From positions 130,453,711 to 130,517,710 of the forward strand of contig CM042694.1 of the NCBI GenBank assembly GCA_023614405.1: a stretch of DNA of 64,000 nt, in the 5' to 3' direction. This DNA comes from Avena insularis (taxonomy: Eukaryota > Streptophyta > Magnoliopsida > Poales > Poaceae). The position numbers and the translations under genes were made by a program. The notes below the pieces were generated by a model. That model saw nothing but the letters and a program-made list of their open reading frames with translations. It made no database searches and was not told the origin of the DNA. Positions 45,356 to 57,135 of the stretch are shown here, piece after piece. Every line of letters begins with the position of its first letter. The first letter of the stretch is position 1.

Positions 45356-47792
45356 GAGTATCTCCACTCGTTGGCCATTCTCAGGCCGAAGGACGGAGGA
45401 AGATTTCAGCCTGGAAATGGTCGACTTCCCACTCGCGTTCCCAAGACGAGTTCCCAGGCGAAGCAAAAAACAGCGACATTTTCGAATTTTCACGTTCCTG
45501 CGGCGAAATCTTGGCCATAGGGTGTTCGGCAGAAGTACGCCCAAAAAAGTTCGGCCATCAAATTATTACAGAACAAGATAAAATGGGTCGGTGATCAGTC
45601 GTTGATGGCGGTGATCTCCTCCGGCGTGTCCGGTGCGACGGGGATGGGTTCATCGGTGTTCCTGCCGGCCGACTGGTTGGAGGAGGTCGAAGCGGAGCTT
45701 GGCGAGGGCACGACGGTAGAGGTGTTCGGCAGAGAGCTTGGCGCGTTCTCGGCGTTGTCCTCTTCGAGGATGTCCTTGCGCCACGCCATATACCAGGCCT
45801 TGACCAGCGAGCTCATCGCCGAGGTGTCTTCACCGCCCATGAGAAACTGTAGATCCGTGTTCCTCTTCTTGGCGGTAAAGTTCACTTGGAGAAGATCGAG
45901 CTTGCGGTCTTGGTTCTGTTGCAGCTGCGCTCATCTCTGCTCGGTCTTCTCCTCCCTCTTCTTGGTATGGGCCGTCGTGTCGGTGATGCACCTCTCGATC
46001 GATTACTGGAGGCGCTCAGCAGGAGGTCCTGCGGATTTGAGCATCTTTGCCTTCTTCTGGCCAAGCTCTGGCCTTCCTTCACCGGCAGTAGGTGGAGGAG
46101 CCGTCGGGTTGTACACGCCGTCCTTCGTCTTGGCGAGTGTCAGCCGAGTATCCGCCCATTTCTGGCATTTCTCAATCGAAGAAAACACGTGATGGAACTT
46201 GAACTCCGTCCTGGTGTCGTCCCGGTACATGCCGAGTACGCGGAGGAGCTGCAAAGGCAAGGCAAAATGTGTCAGGATAGGCATGAACAAGTACCTTCGA
46301 CTAGTGTTCCGCGAAGTACCTTGCCATCCATGCTCTCGCCGCTGACGGGTGTGCGTTCGACCTCCTTGAGAAGGTTGTGCCACTTGTTGCACGCCTGCTG
46401 GATGAGCCCCCACTGGTTGGTCATGGCTTTCTCGCCGCACTCCATGTGGACTTTGTTGTACGTCGGGTCGCAAAGGTTGCGTTCATCGAACGCTAGCTTC
46501 ACGCGCTTCGAGTATTTGTCCGAATTTTGGTTGGCGTCAGTGATGGGATCCATGCTTACCGCTTTCTAGGCGTCGGTGAGGCAAAAGTCCTCAATCGCCG
46601 TTCACTTGATCCGGGGCTCCGTCACCGAGGTTTCTGCCTTCTTCTTGCCTTTGCCTTTGCCCTTCGCTGGAGCCAGGGCATCGTCTTCCTCTTCCTCCTC
46701 GGTCTGGGTCTGCTCGGCAAAATCCTAAGACTCGATGCCGTGTTCGGCGTCAGCCCAGGACTATTCTTGGGTAAAGAAACTAGCATTACCGGCTGCAGCC
46801 GCCGCTGATCCTTCGGCGATCATGCCGTGCATGTAGGCTTCGGTTGACATTCCACCGAACATGTTCGAGGCGTCGTCCTCATCGTGGGTCGCGTGCGACG
46901 AGCTTCCGGCGAATGGCAGAGGGCCACGGCGCGCCGTCGAGGAAGCGATGTACGCCGGAGAGGAGGCGTAGGGGGCGTTGATGTCGATGCTGAAGGCCGA
47001 AGGATGGCGTGGTGCAGGGCAGGGGAAGACGGTGTTTGGGTTGAATCCGCCGTCGAATTTAGGGGAGGAGGAGTACCTCTACCGTGGGTTCGCATGCATC
47101 TCCTGGAACATCGCTGGCGAGATCGGCGAGAAGCCGACCAGCGAGTAGCCGGCAGACGAAGCGACACTTGCCTGGCTGTCCCAAACGCTGTTGTACTGCA
47201 TACACGACGATGCCGATGACGCTTCCATCATCGTCTGTGCCTCGGCCGCCGCTCCCCTCATCGCCTGAGCGTCAGAGAGCTCCTTCGCCTCCTTTGCCCT
47301 TGTCTTCATGTCCCTACGGTTGTCCGTATCGAACTTTCTCTTCGTGGATAGGGCCAACCAGGCAGGGGCGCTCATGACTTCAAGTTTCGGCGTGGGCGCT
47401 CTCGGCTTCCTCACCTTTTTCTCCTTTGGTTCGCCAGCGGCAGATCGGGGTTTGGCGAAATCCTTGGGCGGCATGGCGAGCGGAAGCTCGGTGAACTGGC
47501 CGAGACGTGGGGGATTGTGGAGGAAAAGCGGGAGGGGGAGAGGAAAATGGTGGAGCTCGGCCTCTACTCGTCGATAGGGCTGGCCAACTATCGTTTTCGC
47601 TCCATCCAGCGTTCCCAGGCCGTTCCGGGCGCCTCAGGTTCGGCATGGGAATGCCGGACCAATTTTGGGTCAAATCCGGACGAAACCGGCGTCCTGAAAA
47701 TGTGACTGGGCGAAATTTCGCCGTCCGGACAAAAAAATACGCCCTGGGAATGCCTTCCTGATGCCCTAAGGAAAATCGAGTAGAATAATGCG
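45356..47792 (-). mobile_element. PIF/Harbinger-type element, uninterrupted inverted copy
   Basis: The end GAGTATCTCCACTCG follows TAA at 45353-45355. The opposite end near 47777-47792 (CGAGTAGAATAATGCG) is an eroded version of CGAGTAGAGATGCTC. At about 2.44 kb it matches the three pieces of the 10881-44920 copy along its whole length, in opposite orientation. That lets the split copy be checked piece by piece. Confidence 0.75.
45595..47474 (-). pseudogene. Harbinger ORF1 (Myb/SANT-like, NAM-associated), second copy
   Basis: The start at 47474 gives MPPKDFAKPRSAAGEPKEKK, then KRKFDTDNRRD and [18 protein letters not shown] before a stop. The Myb/SANT-like block is at about 46553-46380 ([40 protein letters not shown]). 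The NAM-like block follows ([36 protein letters not shown]). The C-terminus is at 45885-45595 (KKRNTDLQFLMGGEDTSAMS .. VKAWYMAWRKDILEEDNAEN), ending PEEITAIND. Reading GGED-TSAMS without interruption here shows what is missing at 12824/35957 in the split copy. Several frame breaks and stops make it inactive. In intact relatives this protein works beside a DDE transposase, which is absent here. Confidence 0.65.
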
Positions 47793-47996
47793 AGCGCTTC
47801 ACCACTCGACAAATTAAATGTCACAGATAAAAAGTGTTTTAGGGTTTCGGTGTGGCTGATTGCCTACACCCTTGATCTCTTATATGTGTGCACCACAGGT
47901 TACATGACACGTTTCCTACGCACGTATACGGGCGGTACGAACACACGCCTCGTATATAGACCGATCTAAACACTGATTTCAGCATGTTTCTTCGTG

Positions 47997-49270
47997 GAGC
48001 ATCTCTAGCCTATAGGCGAACAAATTTAGAGGAGCAAATTTGCTCCTCTAACAACCGAAAACGACGCACCTAACCAAAAGTCCAAAAGGGGTTAGAGGAG
48101 CATATTTGAGAATCCGGCTCTAAAAATTTCCCCCCTCCCTTATTTGCTCCTCCTCGCGGCCGATACGAAAAACTCCACCGCTCTACCCCCGACCGCTCGT
48201 CCTTCCACCTGAACCCGCCTGAGATGGCCAGATCGAGCCGCAGGTCACCGTCACCAATCTGTAGCGGCGTACGGGGCCGCGGCGCGCCCGGTGGCCGGAG
48301 ATCGAGGTCACCGGGCCTCCCATCGCCACCGACAAGCCATTACCGTGGCATGCGGCAACGACAGTGGGGGGCCTGGGTCGCCGAAATCACCACCTGCAAC
48401 AACGGCCGCCGCTGGCTTAGAACCTTCCAATCGGCGAAGCAGGCGGCGTGGGCGCACGACATCAAGACTGTCGAGCTCCACGACAGCGATTGCAGCCCTC
48501 TCAACTTCCCCCTAGGCCAGCCCGGCGAGGTCCCGGAGCTCTTCTCCCCTCCTAGCCGCGGCCAGCCGCGTGCATCGCTTGGGAGGACCGAGAGGCGCGG
48601 GAGCGGCTCGCGGCCGAAGCGGGCGGAGAGCGGTACATGACGGAGCTCCGGCGCCAGAATCTCGAGCACGTTGTTGCGGAGGCCAAGGCCTACGCGGAGT
48701 ACGCCATGCGCCACGGCGGGGGCGCGTCTTCAGTGGCAGTACCGGCTTGTTCCTCCGTGGCGGCAAGGCCATCTTCTTCCTCCGTGGTGGCAAGACCATC
48801 GGTAGGACCATCTTCTTACTCCACGGCGGCGGCGTCTTCCTCCACGCTGGGCAAGGAGGTCATTGACCTCTGCGACGACACCGACAACAACTTCCACTTC
48901 AGCGATGGCGATGGCTTCGACGGTTAGTTGATCGCGATCGCAGCTAGGTGGCCACGGACGTCGGCGACGGTGGACTATGGTTAGAATTTCGTATTTGTGA
49001 AATATGTGTTTGTGAACAATGTGTTTCCGAGAATCGGTGTCTTCGTGTGGAGTCGGTGTTTGCAATGTGTGTGATCAAGTGTCTAGCCAAAGTTTAAATA
49101 TAGGAGTCTAAATAAAGCGGATCAAATCCGGCGGCCTAATTTTAGAGGAGCAAAAATATAGGAAGCGATGTACAGTGCCAGTGGGAGATGCTGTAATCAT
49201 GTCATTTTGTGGCCGAATTTTAGAGGAGCAAAAATATAGGAAGCGATGTACAGTGCCAGTGGGAGATGCT
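47997..49270. mobile_element. Small TIR element carrying an AP2/ERF-derived sequence
   Basis: The left end GAGCATCTCTAG (47997) and right ends GAGATGCTG (49185 and, after a 78-bp tandem duplication, 49263) form short inverted termini like those of the Harbinger elements nearby. The subterminal sequences 'ttagaggagcaaatttgctcc' and 'ttttagaggagcaaaaat' are also inverted. A clear TTA/TAA duplication was not found, so the exact ends are uncertain. Confidence 0.5.
48224..48927 (+). pseudogene. AP2/ERF-domain protein remnant with one frameshift
   Basis: MARSSRRSPSPICSGVRGRG starts at 48224. HYRGMRQRQWGAWVAEITT, then GRRWLRTFQSAKQAAWAHD and LNFPLG, follow the AP2/ERF fold (YRGVR..WGKWVAEI, W.GTF.TA..AA.A.D, LNFP) at about residues 40-100. 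The usual stretch before W(L)GTF is altered (WLRTF) and the Arg/Gly residues that contact DNA are partly changed (YRGMRQRQWGAWV). After about 48560 the original frame shifts by one. The other frame carries IAWEDREARERLAAEAGGER and YMTELRRQNLEHVVAEAKAY, then a Ser/Ala-rich tail ending DLCDDTDNNFHFSDGD at 48927. It looks like a captured or long-resident gene inside the TIR element. Confidence 0.65.
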
Positions 49271-49288
49271 GTAATCATGTCATTTTGT
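49133..49288. repeat. 78-bp tandem duplication at the TIR-element end
   Basis: The stretch 'aattttagaggagcaaaaat' through 'gtcattttgt' occurs twice in direct succession with a 78-bp period. It duplicates the right terminus of the AP2/ERF-bearing element with its flank. Confidence 0.9.
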
Positions 49289-49796
49289 TCCTGTAGGGAC
49301 TGGAGGAGCACATGATTTTGAATGTTTGTGCGTGATCAGATTGGACAGCAATACGCACGCAGACGTCTCACACAAAACCTGCGTCCACGGTAGGTGCCTT
49401 CCCCACCCCATGCATGATGACCGACCTGTTACATTACATACTCCCTACTCTGCTTTTCATTGCAGGCTTTAGCGTGTGAATGTTCCTTGTGAAAGTGATG
49501 GATGGGACGGAGGCTCCTGAATGAACCACTTGCAGACAAGTACGGACGCACACGAAGTACTCAAGATCTCGATCGTGCAGGTTGCAGCGCTCGCGTTAGG
49601 GGCACGTGTGCAGCCCCCATGTACCTATATATAGTTAATCAGTCGAGAATTTCTCAACACGGGCAAAAAAAGATAACGTCCTTGACAGCCAGCTGCTTCA
49701 CGATCGAAACTGTAGCCGTCGCTTAAAAAAAAGTTCGGCAGTTCAAAGTTCAACGAGTGTCTAGGACTAGGAAGCTTCCTCCTCCTTTCCTATATA

Positions 49797-50010
49797 CTCC
49801 CTCTGTTTCAAATTACTCCGCGCACACGCTTACCTAGATGGCCTATTATTCTCTTATTTTTTATTAAAAAATTCCTACGATTTTTGGTTTACGTAATATA
49901 CATTTCATACTATCTATTTCAAAAATTCTAGGATTTTTTTGAATGAAAAATAACGAAGTATTAGCCCACCTACATAAACGCGCCGGCGGAGTAATTTGAA
50001 ACAGAGGGAG
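49797..50010. mobile_element. Stowaway MITE
   Basis: 214 bp, flanked by TA. The termini CTCCCTCTGTTTCAAATTAC and its reverse complement (gtaatttgaaacagagggag) are the standard grass Stowaway (Tc1/mariner) inverted repeats. Confidence 0.9.
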
Positions 50011-50120
50011 TACTATAGTATCATCTCCTGGCCTATGAAAACTCGACATTGATATTACTCGATCGATCGATGGGCCCATCGAACATGCATGAACCACTCT
50101 TTGATGCACGGCACGGTTCA

Positions 50121-50399
50121 GAGCCAGGACAATAGTATTAGCCAGCTGCTGGCTATAAGCCAAGTGTCATATCATCTATAGTTAACTTAGAGTTAGCATG
50201 TACAATAATGAGCTATAAAAATATACTACTTTAGCACTACATGAGCTATCTTTCACTCTCTCAAAGTGCCTAGAGCACGTGCTAGAGCTGACTCTTGTAT
50301 GAGAGCTTACTCTTCTTCTCTCCTCTTCTCTCTCTTCCAACTAGATAAGGAGTATTTTAATCCTTATAGCCAGCTGACTAGGATTTATTGTACTTGCTC
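50121..50399. mobile_element. MITE with ~40-bp terminal inverted repeats
   Basis: The left end GAGCCAGGACAATAGTATTA and right end (reverse) GAGCAAGTACAATAAATCCT continue into AGCCAGCTG..GGCTATAAG on both sides. The termini are imperfect, and no unambiguous target duplication was found, so the superfamily is left open. Confidence 0.6.
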
Positions 50400-51639
50400 T
50401 CGTATGCTCGCTCGCTACAGCCGTCTACGGTGCGTGCCTTCCCCCATGCATGACCTGTTACATTACATACACTCTGCCTGCCTTCCAACGCAGGCTTAGC
50501 GCGTGAATGTCGACCAACAATGACGCGAAAAAAAGCCACACAAAAAGAAAAAGACAATAGAAAAGCAGCCTTCTTCTTGGTTTTCTGCAGATACTCCATA
50601 TTTTTTTCTATTGTCTGCTACTTTGGCAGCGTACGACGTTGCTCATCTGTCATGACCCTGACCATCGTTGTGTTGTGCTGCGGATAGAAATGTTATTACA
50701 CCGGTAGAAACATGACCATTGTCCCGGTTTGTAAGGGGTTTTAGTCCCGATTTTCCAACCGAGATAAACTAATTGGGACTAAAGTCCCAATCCTTTAGTG
50801 TCGGTTAGGCTGCGGACCGGGACAACAGAACGGTCCACGTGGCCGCTGGCTGTCGCAAGGGGAGAGGGGCATCTGTCCCGGTTCATAATACGAACCGGGA
50901 TCTATCTGTCTCTGCCGCGACAGCATTTTGGGCATTTTTTGTGCCGCGGCAGAGATTTTTTTTTGTATATTTTTCATTTATTTTGTTTCTCCTTTATGTA
51001 TTTCCTTCTTGTGTTTTGGGCAGCATTTATTTTGTGACACTTATCCCAGTACTATGTTGTGAGAAATGCTCGTCCTCATAGTAGATGGTGCGAGGTTGAT
51101 GTTATCGAAAGTGGATTCGCATGAAGGCATGGTGCGGATTTGAGGGAACCATTATATTACAAAACATCTCCCAATTATATTACACAGCAAGTATCGAATA
51201 TATTACATTCATGCATATATACAATATAAAGTCTTTTATGATCCCTATTACATTATCATAATCCTCCGATAGTATTCTCCTTTTGGATCTAGGACCTATG
51301 CATCTAAGAATCCCGCAATTTCATCTTGGATGCGATCCTTTGGTAGAAGATTGTCCCGCAACCATTCGATATAATTTAAAAGAATGAGTCAACATATATG
51401 AATGAAATTAAACATAATTGATGGTAATAAAACAAATTTCTAAATATTGTTTACATACTTGAAGTTGTTCTAAGTTTCTGCCATTCTCATAGGTCGTCTG
51501 ACGAATGAACTCGCAGACATAGTATCCAAATAAGTTATTTTCGTCTGGCTGCCTCAGACACTTTACGAGAACAAAGTTCAATCAAATTAATAATAATTAA
51601 GCATGATAATGGTATCGAAACTAGAATCAAAGAGATACG

Positions 51640-52900
51640 CGGATCTAGCTAGTAGTACTTACATTTAGTGGTTTAAATGTAAGCTTCTCTTTCCAGGCAC
51701 CCTTAGCCTTGTTGGTGAATCATTTCCAAGCGCTGTCAGGCAAAGAAAATGAATGAAATGAGTTATTAATTACTTGATGCTTGTAAATGAATGAAAGTTG
51801 TCGATATAGTGTCATAATGACTGAAATTGCCATTGGAGCATATCCTGCATGGGTTCCCACTTCTCAAGGGGTTTACGCTTAAAGTCCATGACTTGTACTA
51901 CTCCATTGTCAGGTTGACTGATTAGCAGAATATAATGGAATCTGCGTATGCATAACTCATCAACTATACACTTAACATCGAGTAAGTGAAATAGAATGTG
52001 TACAAGACAATAACACTCATTCGAAGTTGTAAGGTAATAATATTTCCCTTTTGGTTTCTTGAAACCTTAGAGCCATTACAATTTTATCCTCTGCGTGCTT
52101 GGGATTAAGTTTCACAGTAATTTCATGAACCCAATATGGGTCAATGAACCCAATGTTATAGATCCGTCCTCTTCTGCATTCGAGAATCTTTAGTCTGCAT
52201 AATATAGTGAGTATGATTATACATGCGATATAAACGAGGTGAGCTAATTAGAGACTTAATTATTAGAGAAATAATACTTACAAATAGTAGGCACTGACGA
52301 TCGATTTGTCGAGGGTGTCTTGATTGAAAAACTGATGTAGTTTAGGAAATTCAATCAGTATCTAGGCATCTCCATACCCGTAATGCTTGTTTCGAACTCC
52401 GATCACTATCCAGTTTGCCCCTTCCTTTGTGGCTTCAATGTACCAATTATGCAATCTTCGCATTTTTGTTGGTAGATACTTGACGTCCTCAGGTCTGAGG
52501 TGTGGTTTCCCGTACTTGTATTTGTATGCTTCCTCAGCCACGGGGAAATCTAACTGGTCTAAGTACTAAGCAATAGTCATACCTTGAGCAGCGGCCGCTT
52601 CTCCATACAGTGCAACAATTTCTAGATCATACTGCTCGTTTGCAGCCTTGCTCGACTCTACCATGGTATCAGAAATCACTTTGAGCGGGGGCATTCCTTG
52701 TTTTTCTGTAAACCGAGCTAGGGAACTGAATTCCCGCTTGCACTAGTGCTCTTCGACCGCACCATTGACTAATGTGACTTGACAATAGAGCGGTCATAGT
52801 GTAATGACAGCCTTGGCTCGGGTTGATGAAGGGTCTTCAACATTTTTTGCACTTTGGATTTTTCTTCTTTAGTGCTGGGGAACTGTGGCTCTTTCGGCCG
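51640..52900 (-). pseudogene. CACTA-encoded protein, C-terminal part with Ulp1-like (C48) protease region
   Basis: Readable blocks on the minus strand: FPVAEEAYKYKYGKPHLRPE, KMRRLHNWYIEATKEGANWI, IEFPKLHQFFNQDTLDKSIV ending at a GTAAGT donor near 52280. Exons after that include RGRIYNIGFIDPYWVHEITV and FHYILLISQPDNGVVQVMDF, where the His and Asp match catalytic positions of Ulp1-type cysteine proteases. Then comes a KWEPMQ block. In-frame stops occur (after YGYGDA, for example). Ulp1-like domains are common in plant CACTA and Mutator elements, and their role in transposition is not settled. Confidence 0.6.
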
Positions 52901-53024
52901 CTTGAGGCTATCAAACCACTGTTGCGTTTGGGCCTTTGCGATCACCGCATTCTCCTCTTCAGTATAGTCATAAGCTCTCTTGGGAAAAACCTTTAGTACT
53001 TTTGGTAGGGGATCGGTTACTCTT

Positions 53025-55036
53025 TCACTTTTGGCCCTTACCCTTTTGTACTTTTGGGAGGGGCTGAGACGGGTGACGCGGCGGCGAAGACGGCCGTGCT
53101 AGAGATGGGTGACGCGGCGGCGAAGACGGACGTGTTGGAGACGGGTGACGCGGTGGCGGAGACGGCGCCTGTTGTGGTGATGGCAAAGACGGCTGATGCG
53201 CTAGAGACGGGTGAGGCTGGAATGAAGATGGAGTTATGCTCTGAGGATTAGATGGCCTTGGCGTCTGATTTGAAAGCATGATGTGTTCCTTTCGCCATAG
53301 AATGGTCATGTTTTTTGCTTCTCCCAGCTCAATCACATCCCCTTCACCTGCAGGGTAGTCAAGCTTGAGCTGCGTGAATCCGTCCAAAACTTCATCCACC
53401 GCAGCAATAGCGTAGCCCTATGGAACCGGACAACAATGGTAAGTTGGTACTGATCCGACTAATTGGCATAGCCAACCACCACCTTCATGCTTATGTTGAC
53501 AACTTTCACATGCAGCTCACAATGTGTCATCTCCATGATATCATCCACTGGGTAGCGAAGAGGAGCCATCGCCAGTGCATCATCAGCATCATCACCGGGG
53601 AGCTCCGTGGAAGCCACGCTACTTTTTCGATTAGTGGATGGGCCGGTAGCATCGAAGGCAGCTTTGTCTACCATGTGCCGCTGAGATGGGCCGGTAGCTT
53701 GATGTCTAAGTTTGTCAAGTTGATTCTAATGCTGCTTTAATTGTTGTTCTATTTCATGCATCCGGTATTTCTACTTCATTACTTCAAGTTCCTCCCTTTC
53801 CTTTCTCCTTTGACGGCTTCTATCTGGATATTTCTTCCTATGGTCGGCAAAACCAAGGTTCCATGGTTTGGAGCCTTCTGTGCCTCGTGTTCGTCCCTCG
53901 TGTTCCTTGTTCCCAAGGGCGAGTGCGAGCTCGTCATTCTCTCTATCGGGAATGAACTCCCCATCTTCAACAGCCTTTACTGCATTTCTAATGTCTTCGA
54001 TGGGTATGGGAGTTTCTTTATGTCTTGTGTTATATATGCACTTCCCTTTTGAGTCCAACGTGCCCCATGCCCGTAAAACCAATTCCTTACCCCTTCGATC
54101 CAATTGTATGGCTCTGGGGTGATCCCTTTAGCTATCAGGGTCGGTCTCGAGTTTATCCCTCTTTGGCTTAGCCACCTTGCCCCATAGTATGGTGATACTG
54201 CTTTTTAGCAACATTTTTCTTATTCATTTCAGACCTTTACTTAGTTGGCGGCGCCGATGTCTTGTATGCCACAAAATCAGCCTAGTAGTCTTTTATCTTC
54301 TCATACGCTCTAGTAGTGAAATCCAGAGTCTTCTCTTTCACGACAAAGTCAAGGTGCAATCTTTTCTTCCAGTTGTTGAATTGCTGGGCCATCTTCTTAA
54401 GAGCGTACTCCTTGACAGCTTGCTCCATCTGTTTCTGTAGTTCCTCCTGAGTTGGAATCTCCTCATCTGGAGTGTAGTCATCTGGATACACCTTTAACAT
54501 TGGTAGGGTGAAATTAAACATGAGCTTTTTCAAAAGAGTGTCTTTTGCTAAGTCACTGACATATAGAGACTTTGGATCCTTTGACGACCTATTCCATTCT
54601 CTGATGGTGATCGGGATGTAGTCCCTAACAATAACTCCGCATTGCCTTATAAATTTATTTGCAGCATCAATGGGAGCCTTCGGTTCGCCGTCTATAGCAA
54701 CTTCTTTGATCTTGTACCTCTCATGATCTCCCAAATTTTTGGCTAGGCCTCGTTTATTCTTTTTAGAACATTTGCTCGATCCGGAGGGCTAAAAGAAGAA
54801 AGAGCGTTAATATATATGTATATAGACAACAGAGGCTTAATTTGTTAATATATATGCACCTCGCCGGCTTCTCCCTCGCCGACATCTCTCTCACCAAAGT
54901 CGTCTGTTCGGTCGAAACCCAGATCTCCTTAACTGGAGTTGTTCAGATATAGCAAGGTGACATCGTTATCGATATTTCCTCCCTCATTGATCATATCCTC
55001 AAGCGCCATTTCCTTTTCTTCGTCTCTAGGTTCCAT
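53025..55036 (-). pseudogene. CACTA-encoded protein, N-terminal part
   Basis: The start at 55036 (MEPRDEEKEMALEDMINEGG) has an in-frame stop before GDLGFDRTDDFGERDVGEGE. Next is 54734-54282 (ANKFIRQCGVIVRDYIPITI, REWNRSSKDPKS, MEQAVKEYALKKMAQQFNNW), then 54103-53771 (RAWGTLDSKGKCIYN, ALALGNKEHEGRTRG, NLGFADHRKKYPDRSRQR), then 53399-53025 (DGFTQLKLDYPAGEGD, NMTILWRKEHIML). Pro/Ser-rich repeats follow (SPPPRHPSPTRPSSPP). This block order is that of the large CACTA ORF seen in Triticeae elements, continuing into the Ulp1-like part at 51640-52900. Stops and shifts break it. Confidence 0.65.
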
Positions 55037-55475
55037 ATTTTTGCAAAAGGGGGAAAGCGGATGAGTCGAAGCGGCCAAGAGAGGAGGTTAGGTAGGCGTG
55101 GTTTGACGGGTTAGGGATGTAAACCATAATTCGAAGAAACCCTAATATATGGTGTGCGTTGCCGCACCCGTCCATCGTCCCTATATGGCGTGTGTTGCGG
55201 CGCTCGTCCCTAACCTCAAACGCCGGCGGTATCATGTAACTCCAAGGGGAAAAGCAGTAACTCCGAAACCCGCAGAGGTAGCTAGCCCCTGAGGCTGACG
55301 GGAGGGCCCAGGCCACGCTGGGTCCACCCTATGGCCACGCAGCAGCCATGTCTGCCTCCAAGTCGAACTCGTCGGCGGGAGCTACAGAAGGTCGTCACCG
55401 GCGGCGTTCCCGGTGGTTCCAGGAAGCACGGCCAGGTGCGTTCGAGATGCGCGAACGAGATGAACCCTAAGCACA

Positions 55476-55572
55476 AATACTAATACTAATACTAATACTA
55501 ATACTAATACTAATACTAATACTATACTAATACTAATACTAATACTAACACTAACACTAACACTAGTACTAG
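55476..55572. repeat. (ACTAAT)n microsatellite
   Basis: About fifteen copies of a 6-bp unit, with variants ACTAAC near the right end. It lies upstream of the CACTA start, before the LTR-element insertion. Confidence 0.95.
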
Positions 55573-55706
55573 CTAATGGAGGCCGCAATGGAAATTGAGG
55601 GGGCGGCGTACCTGCGTGGGGACGGCACGGGGGGTCGGCGGCGCTGCGCGGGGACGGCACAGGGACGACGCGTGGGGTGTGCGGCACGGGGATGGCGCGG
55701 CGCGGG

Positions 55707-57135
55707 TGATGACCCACAAGTATAGGGGGTGTATCGCAGTATTTTCGAGGGAAGTGAAACCCAATTTATTGATTCGACACAAGGGGAGCCAAAGAATATT
55801 TATAAGCCTTAACAACTGAGTTTTCAATTCAGCTGCACCTGGAAACAATCTTGCTCACAACAGTTTATCAGTAGCAACAGTTTTGTAGTAGGAATAGTAA
55901 AGTAGCAGCAATAGTAAAGTAAAGACAGCAGTGACAATAGCAGTAAACAGTAGGATTCGAGTACGGTAGGCATAGGGATGGATGGACGGGCGTTGCATGG
56001 ACAAGAAAAATCACATAGCAATCAGAACATAGGGCAATTGCAGATAAATAAGATAAAGCATCCAAGTACTAGATAATCCTAGGCATGTGTCCCATATATA
56101 GTCATACGTGCTCGCAATGAGAACTTGCACAACATCTTTTGTCCTGCTAGCACGTTTGCAGCGGGGCCTCAAGGGAACTACTGGCAATTAAGGTGCTCCT
56201 TTTAATAGAGCACCGGAGCAAAGCATTAACACTCCGTGAACACATGTGATCCTCACATCAAAGCCATTCCTCCGTTATCCCGATTTACATCACTGGGCCA
56301 TTGGTTCCGGACAACAACGTGTGTATACAACTTGCAGATAAGACCAAAAACAATAATATCATAATGAATCAATAACATGTTCAGATCTGAAATCATGGCA
56401 CTCGGGCCCTAGTGACAAGCATTAAGCATAACAAGTCGCAACGAAGTCATAAAGCACTAATAAAAGATACTAGGCACCATGCCCTAACAATCTGATGCCA
56501 TTACATGAACGATCTCATCCAATCCCTACCATCCCCATAGCCTACAGCGGGGGATTACTCACTCATAGATGGGGGAAACATGGATGGTCAATGGAGAAGC
56601 GATGGTGATGATGATGGCGATGATCTCCTCTAATTCCCCGTCCCGACAGGGTGCCAGAACGGAGTTTCTGGTGCTGTTTCGTGGAATCTGGTGGTGGAGG
56701 CGGAGCGGAACTCCTTCTGGAAAAACGTCAAACCCCTCTGAGTTTTTAGGTCAGAAGGCTTCTTATAGGCGAAGAGGGAGACCGAGGGGGTGCCTGGGGG
56801 GCCCACACCATGCCCTGGCGCGGCCAGGCCTAGCCCGCGCCTGGGAGGGGGTGTGGCCAGCCCCTGGCCCTCCTCCGTCTCATATTCTGGCTCCTGGAGT
56901 CTTCTGGAAAAATAGGCACTTTGGCTTTTGTCCCGTCCAATTCCGAGAATATTCATTTTCTGACTTTCCTGGAACCAAAAACAGCAGAAAACAGGCAGCT
57001 AGCACTGTGGCTCTTGTTAATAGGTTAGTCCAAGAAATCATATGAAAAGTACTCCAAAGTGTGGACAAAACACAAGAAAGTGGATAAAACCAAGCATGGA
57101 ACATCAAAAATTACAGATACATTTGCAATGTATCA
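55707..57135 (-). repeat. Gypsy-type LTR (3' LTR of the minus-strand element)
   Basis: 1429 bp. It contains a ~350-bp segment (about 56100-56450) absent from the other LTR and bounded by GTCATA on both sides. Confidence 0.9.

Larger units (their letters stand above)
49380..50515. repeat. Pair of ~100-bp direct repeats flanking two MITEs
   Basis: 49380-49485 and about 50415-50515 share 'cctgttacattacatac', 'gcaggctt.agcg.gtgaatg' and 'ccatgcatga' in the same order. The 1-kb interval between them holds two MITEs. This suggests an older duplicated segment, and the cause of duplication is unclear. Confidence 0.6.
50699..55706 (-). mobile_element. CACTA (En/Spm) element, interrupted on the right by an LTR element
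   Basis: The left end reads CACCGGTAGAAACATGACC, an eroded CACTA terminus. It is followed by 'gtcccggtttgtaaggg', 'tagtcccgattttcc' and 'cggttcataatacgaaccgg' subterminal repeats typical of grass CACTAs. The coding region on the minus strand starts at 55036. A gypsy-type element splits the GC-rich region upstream of that start at 55706. Matching GC-rich sequence resumes at 63858 and runs off the window, so the other end is not seen. Confidence 0.7.

Noticed and set aside
45602..46569. Two long plus-strand open frames (196 and 227 codons)
   Set aside because: Antisense shadows of the minus-strand Harbinger ORF1.
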